NCBI GenBank assembly: GCA_019120675.1
Contig: DWUQ01000097.1
Coordinates: 1 to 29,336, forward strand
Direction: 5' to 3'
From: Candidatus Paenalcaligenes intestinipullorum
GTDB taxonomy: Bacteria > Pseudomonadota > Gammaproteobacteria > Burkholderiales > Burkholderiaceae_B
Length of the DNA: 29,336 nt
Shown here in pieces: positions 25,655-29,336 of the stretch. Position numbers and translations under genes: made by a program. Within the stretch, counting starts at the first letter, position 1. Each line of letters begins with the position of its first letter. The notes under the pieces are model-generated. The model was not told the DNA's origin, did not search any database, and saw nothing but the letters and a program-made list of their open reading frames with translations.

Positions 25655-26515
25655 ATGTCCGTTGATCATTATGAAAACTTTCCAGTTGCGTCGCTATTAT
25701 TGCCCAAGGCTCTGCGCCCTGCAGTAAGGAATATTTACGTGTTCGCCCGTAGCGCGGATGATATTGCCGACGAAGGGAACGCCAACCCTCAAGAGCGACT
25801 TCAAGCCTTAGCGACCTATGAGCGGGCTTTAGACTCTGTGCAGCAACGCCAGCCGCTACCATTAGCGCTCAAAAAGTTAAACCCAGTGTTTGAGCCTTTG
25901 GCCGCCAGTATTCGCCAGCACAATCTGCCTCTCCAACCATTCTACGACTTACTGTCCGCTTTTAAGCAGGATGTGTCGGTTAAGCGCTACGCCAACTTGG
26001 CGCAATTGTTGGATTACAGTCAGCGCTCCGCTGACCCAGTCGGCCGATTAATGTTAGCCCTCTATCAGTGCGACAGTGCCCAAGCGTACGCTTGGTCAGA
26101 CGCAATTTGCTCTGGCCTACAACTCGTCAATTTCTGGCAAGATGTGGCCATCGACTGGCATAAAGACCGAGTTTACATTCCCTTAGATCATCTCAGCGCA
26201 CATGGACTGGATGAGGAGTTTATTAACGCCTGTGTACACGGCACACAGCGCTGTACAATCAACCCAGCGTGGTCCGCTCTGATGCAATCGCTTACCCACG
26301 ATGCCCGACAGCGTTTGTTATATGGCGCGCCTTTATTGCAGCTGCTCAAAGGGCGTATTGCCTTTGAGCTGAAATTCATTATTTTGGGGGGATTACGTAT
26401 ACTAGAGCGCCTTGAAGCCGTAGAGTTCGATGTGTTTACTCGACGCCCTACCCTTAACAAGGCCGATTGGACGCGGCTCGCATACCGTAGCCTGCGCCGA
26501 CTCCCCTCTATTTAG
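25655..26515 (+). CDS. hpnC: Squalene-pathway prenyl synthase HpnC
   Basis: A 286-residue protein of the trans-isoprenyl diphosphate synthase (squalene/phytoene synthase) family, HpnC branch. In the HpnCDE route HpnC converts presqualene diphosphate to hydroxysqualene. The first metal-binding region is SADDIADE (33-40) and the second NFWQDVAIDW (159-168, with D163 and D167). The N-terminal DHYENFPVAS is typical of HpnC. It is the first gene of a three-gene operon, 17 bases before hpnD, and diverges from alr. No Shine-Dalgarno is evident at the ATG. Confidence 0.94.
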   Translation: MSVDHYENFPVASLLLPKALRPAVRNIYVFARSADDIADEGNANPQERLQALATYERALDSVQQRQPLPLALKKLNPVFEPLAASIRQHNLPLQPFYDLLSAFKQDVSVKRYANLAQLLDYSQRSADPVGRLMLALYQCDSAQAYAWSDAICSGLQLVNFWQDVAIDWHKDRVYIPLDHLSAHGLDEEFINACVHGTQRCTINPAWSALMQSLTHDARQRLLYGAPLLQLLKGRIAFELKFIILGGLRILERLEAVEFDVFTRRPTLNKADWTRLAYRSLRRLPSI

Positions 26516-26532
26516 TTTTAGTTGCTTGTTGC

Positions 26533-27399
26533 ATGACTCCTGACGAATACTGCCAAAACAAGGCAGCCCAAAGCGGCTCCAGCTTTTATTACGCCTTTTT
26601 ATTTCTACCTCCTGAAAAGCGCCGTGCCATCACCGCACTGTACGCCTTTTGTCGTGAGGTCGACGATGTCGTCGATGAAATCAGTGAGGCCTCGGTCGCT
26701 CGCATGAAACTGGTTTGGTGGCGTGAGCAGGTGGGGATTTTGTTTGCAGGCCAAGTCAACACTCATCCCGTCATGCAAGCGTTGGCCCCCCATATTGCCG
26801 TGTATGACTTACAACAGTCCGAGCTGCTGGCGGTGATTGATGGCATGGAAATGGATCTGAACGAGGTGCGTTACGAGCATTGGGAAGATTTAAAAAACTA
26901 CTGCTGGCATGTAGCCAGCGTGGTGGGGATTTTATCTGCCAAAATCTTTGGTCAACGCGATCCTACGACTCGGGTTTACGCCGAGAAACTGGGTTTAGCG
27001 TTTCAACTCACGAACATTATTCGAGACATTGGTGATGACGCCCGTCGAGGTAGAGTTTATCTGCCTATCCGCGAACTCGAACAATTCAACGTGAAACCTG
27101 CGGATATTTTTGATGCCCGTCACACCCCAGAGTTTGAAGCGCTGATGGCGTTTCAAACCCAACGTGCCTACGCACTGTACAAAGACGCTATGGCGGCCTT
27201 ACCCGAAGTGGACCGTCGCGATCAGCGTCCAGGGTTGCTGATGACTGCTATTTATTATGCGCTGTTGCAGGAAATTGAGCGCGACCGCTGGCCAGTACTG
27301 GAGCATCGCGTGTCGTTAACGCCCATCCGCAAGCTGTGGCTGGCTTGGCGCACGTGGGTAAGTGGGGGCAAAGGACTGATCAAACGTTTGCAGCGATGA
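26533..27399 (+). CDS. hpnD: Presqualene diphosphate synthase HpnD
   Basis: A 288-residue squalene/phytoene synthase family enzyme that joins two farnesyl diphosphates into presqualene diphosphate, the first step of the HpnCDE route. Metal-binding motifs are DDVVDE at 44-49 and NIIRDIGDD at 161-169 (D165, D168, D169), followed by the family block RRGRVYLP. The N-terminal SGSSFYYAF and LYAFCREVDDVVDE match HpnD well. It overlaps hpnE by the 4 bases ATGA, so the two are translationally coupled. Confidence 0.95.
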   Translation: MTPDEYCQNKAAQSGSSFYYAFLFLPPEKRRAITALYAFCREVDDVVDEISEASVARMKLVWWREQVGILFAGQVNTHPVMQALAPHIAVYDLQQSELLAVIDGMEMDLNEVRYEHWEDLKNYCWHVASVVGILSAKIFGQRDPTTRVYAEKLGLAFQLTNIIRDIGDDARRGRVYLPIRELEQFNVKPADIFDARHTPEFEALMAFQTQRAYALYKDAMAALPEVDRRDQRPGLLMTAIYYALLQEIERDRWPVLEHRVSLTPIRKLWLAWRTWVSGGKGLIKRLQR

Positions 27400-28736
27400 A
27401 GATCGCCATTATTGGTGCCGGCTGGGCCGGTGCGGCCGCCGCGCATTATTTGCCGCTCCACTACGACGTGCATGTGTTTGAAGCCTCCCGCCATATTGGG
27501 GGGCGTGCTCGGGGGTTTGACAGCCAAAAACTCCAACGCACGATTGATAATGGCCAGCATTTATTATTAGGCGCGTATACGCAAAGTTTAGCGTTGATGC
27601 AAAGCCTTGGCATCAATCTAGAACAAGCGTTCCATCGTTTTGATCTAACCATTGAAAGTGCCGATCAACAACAACGCTTAAAAGCTTGGCCTTTGCCGGC
27701 TCCGCTGCATTTACTCGGAGCATTTCTGAGTAGTAAAGGCTTTAGTGGTGCCGATAAACTGGCCATGCTCCGCTTACAGCGTTCGCTGCAACGTCAAGGC
27801 TGGCGGACGACGTCTGGGCAAACGGTTCTACAGCTTTTACAAGCAACCCAACAAACCGCTACGCTCATTGATTGTTTGTGGCAGCCTTTGTGCTTAGCCG
27901 CTATGAATACGCCCATCGAGCTGGCCTGCGCACAACTTTTTGCTTATGTGCTTCGGGACAGCCTAGGCGGTCAGCGTCGCGACAGCCAAATGCTGATTCC
28001 TAAGCACAACCTAAGCGCCTTATGGCCTAAGCATGCCCTCCAAGGTCGTACGGTACATTTAGGACAGCGTGTTGAACGCGTTACTCCTCTGCCTGAGCAA
28101 AGCGGCTGTCTAGTGGATGATGCGTATTTTGACGCCTGCCTTATCACCACCCCACCCTATGCCACCGCGCGCTTGTTTCAGTCGCAAGCTCTGGATGCGC
28201 TAGCCGCCTCGTCACTTTTAGAGATGGATGCCGTAGCGGCTTGGTTGAACGGCCTACAACAGGTGAAGTATCGCCCTATCGCCACCTTATATTTGCAGTT
28301 AGAGCAAGCTTGGCATGAGCCCGTCCCCATGCTCATGCTGCACGAAGATCGCAGTCGACACCATTATGGGCAGTGGCTGTTCAATCATCAGGCGATTCCC
28401 GATAGTTTTGCATCGCCCCTACTGAGTGTCGTAATCAGTGACGCAGACGCTCTGAGCGCTCACCCTAGAGAGCTCGTAGTCAAACGTATTGAAGAGCAAT
28501 TACGTGAACAACTGCAGGGACGTTTACCGTTGCCAGCCGTGCAGGCTACTGAGCTGATTATTGAAAAGCGTGCCACCTTTGAGGCGACACCGAATTGTTT
28601 TCGTGCGTCGATGCAAAGCCCTTGGCCAAACATACTGTTGGCTGGGGACTGGGTAGACAGTGAGTATCCGGGGGTTCTAGAGTCCGCTGTGCGCAGTGCC
28701 AAACACTGCGCGGAGTTTTTAAACCAAGAGCCCTAG
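27396..28736 (+). CDS. hpnE: Hydroxysqualene dehydroxylase HpnE
   Basis: A 446-residue FAD-dependent oxidoreductase of the phytoene desaturase-like family, which reduces hydroxysqualene to squalene. The N-terminal dinucleotide-binding motif is IGAGWAGAAAA (5-15), followed by VFEASRHIGGRARGF. The C-terminal LLAGDWVDSEYPGVLESAV is the second FAD-contact motif. The ATG at 27396 is chosen over one 60 bases upstream because it overlaps the hpnD stop in the usual ATGA form and the FAD motif begins right after it. No squalene-hopene cyclase follows: a terminator hairpin and convergent thrC come next. Confidence 0.95.
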   Translation: MKIAIIGAGWAGAAAAHYLPLHYDVHVFEASRHIGGRARGFDSQKLQRTIDNGQHLLLGAYTQSLALMQSLGINLEQAFHRFDLTIESADQQQRLKAWPLPAPLHLLGAFLSSKGFSGADKLAMLRLQRSLQRQGWRTTSGQTVLQLLQATQQTATLIDCLWQPLCLAAMNTPIELACAQLFAYVLRDSLGGQRRDSQMLIPKHNLSALWPKHALQGRTVHLGQRVERVTPLPEQSGCLVDDAYFDACLITTPPYATARLFQSQALDALAASSLLEMDAVAAWLNGLQQVKYRPIATLYLQLEQAWHEPVPMLMLHEDRSRHHYGQWLFNHQAIPDSFASPLLSVVISDADALSAHPRELVVKRIEEQLREQLQGRLPLPAVQATELIIEKRATFEATPNCFRASMQSPWPNILLAGDWVDSEYPGVLESAVRSAKHCAEFLNQEP

Positions 28737-28778
28737 CACCACCTCCTTGAACGTATAGAGAGCTGGTGAGCCCAAACA

Positions 28779-28814
28779 AACGCCCACCTTTACAAGGTCG
28801 CAAAGGTGGGCGTT
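28779..28814. terminator. Bidirectional terminator hairpin between hpnE and thrC
   Basis: AACGCCCACCTTT and AAAGGTGGGCGTT form a perfect 13-bp stem with a 10-base loop, between convergent hpnE and thrC. On the minus strand the stem is followed by a partly T-rich run (TTTGTTTG); on the plus strand the tail is weaker. Confidence 0.8.
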
Positions 28815-28846
28815 ATAGATCTAAGATTCAGCTAAAGTAAGCGGCC

Positions 28847-29336
28847 TTACACCGAAGCATGGGCCTCAATGTACTGACGCACCGCATCGACCGTTGCGTC
28901 CATCACTACAACCTTCTGCTCTAAGCTGGCTAAATGCTTTAACGACTCAGGAATTGGCGCGGCCTGCCCGGTCGCCTCTAAGATCGTCTCTGAAAACTTC
29001 GCCGGCAAGGCTGTTTCGAGTACCAGCATAGGAATACCCGGCTCAAGGTGCTCTAAGGCCACTTTAACGCCGTCTGCGGTGTGCGGATCAATCAGTACAC
29101 CATGCTCATCCTGAATGCTACGGATGGTCTGCAAGCGATCCGCATGGGTACTGACGCCTGCAGCAAACCCATACTGCTCTTGGCATTCGCGTAGGCGATC
29201 TTGTAAATCCATAACCCCAGTTTCACTGAGCTGTGCCCAAGTCTGCGCAAGCACCTGAGGATCACGTCCCAGCAAATCAAAAACAAAACGCTCAAAGTTG
29301 GAGGCTTTGGAGATATCCATTGAAGGGCTGGACGTA
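28847..29336 (-). CDS. thrC: Threonine synthase, C-terminal part (cut by the window edge)
   Basis: The last 162 residues of threonine synthase, the PLP enzyme that converts O-phosphohomoserine to threonine. The visible part begins with SSPSMDISKASNFERFVF, a signature block of the family, and continues to the natural stop. The PLP-lysine region and the N-terminus are outside the window. The internal ATG at 29320 is not the true start, because the conserved sequence continues upstream of it in frame. The upstream gene is probably hom, outside the window. Confidence 0.94.
   Translation of the reverse strand, partial: TSSPSMDISKASNFERFVFDLLGRDPQVLAQTWAQLSETGVMDLQDRLRECQEQYGFAAGVSTHADRLQTIRSIQDEHGVLIDPHTADGVKVALEHLEPGIPMLVLETALPAKFSETILEATGQAAPIPESLKHLASLEQKVVVMDATVDAVRQYIEAHASV

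Noticed and set aside
27336..27395. 20-codon extension of hpnE
   Set aside because: The ATGA overlap with hpnD and the FAD motif immediately after ATG 27396 support the shorter form.

Overview
This 29.3 kb window is chromosomal DNA of a Gram-negative bacterium and looks like housekeeping sequence throughout. The gene set and protein sequences (msbA, a heptosyltransferase-like GT9 enzyme, a Kdo kinase, argA-yggX beside hrpA and dnaE, rng, potFGHI, hpnCDE) point to a betaproteobacterium of the order Burkholderiales. The family Alcaligenaceae is the most likely placement, but this is inferred from remembered family resemblance, not a search. Base composition is moderate, and no tRNA, rRNA, CRISPR array, intact insertion sequence or phage gene was recognised. 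Coding density is high except for the first 622 bases.

Layout from left to right. Positions 1-622 are AT-rich with no confident gene. RNase G (rng, +) follows, convergent with a small lipoprotein gene of unknown function (-). Lipid A flippase msbA (-) diverges from a GT9 glycosyltransferase and a YdcF/ElyC-like envelope protein (+), with a hairpin-forming inverted repeat in the divergent gap. Replicative polymerase dnaE and helicase hrpA lie in tandem on the minus strand. hrpA diverges from argA (first step of arginine synthesis) and yggX (+), which end at a clear rho-independent terminator. phoU and rpiA follow on the minus strand.

A compact polyamine ABC operon comes next, reading potF, potG, potH, potI and then an ArsC/Spx-family (YffB-like) protein on the minus strand. 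It ends at a terminator that sits directly against the rpiA start codon. A second minus-strand operon, alr - SDR oxidoreductase - radA - Kdo kinase (kdkA), is tightly packed and mixes cell-wall, DNA-repair and LPS-core functions. Divergent from it is a three-gene hpnCDE squalene-forming cassette (+). A bidirectional hairpin then separates hpnE from the C-terminal part of thrC, which runs off the right edge.

I found no gene set that forms a clearly new defence, mobile or biosynthetic system. The points most worth a second look are the isolated hpnCDE cassette with no squalene cyclase beside it, the terminator abutting the rpiA start, the thiol-redox-type gene attached to the polyamine operon, a Trp in the PotF-like binding pocket that hints at spermidine preference, the inverted repeat between msbA and the GT9 gene, and the unexplained left 622 bases.
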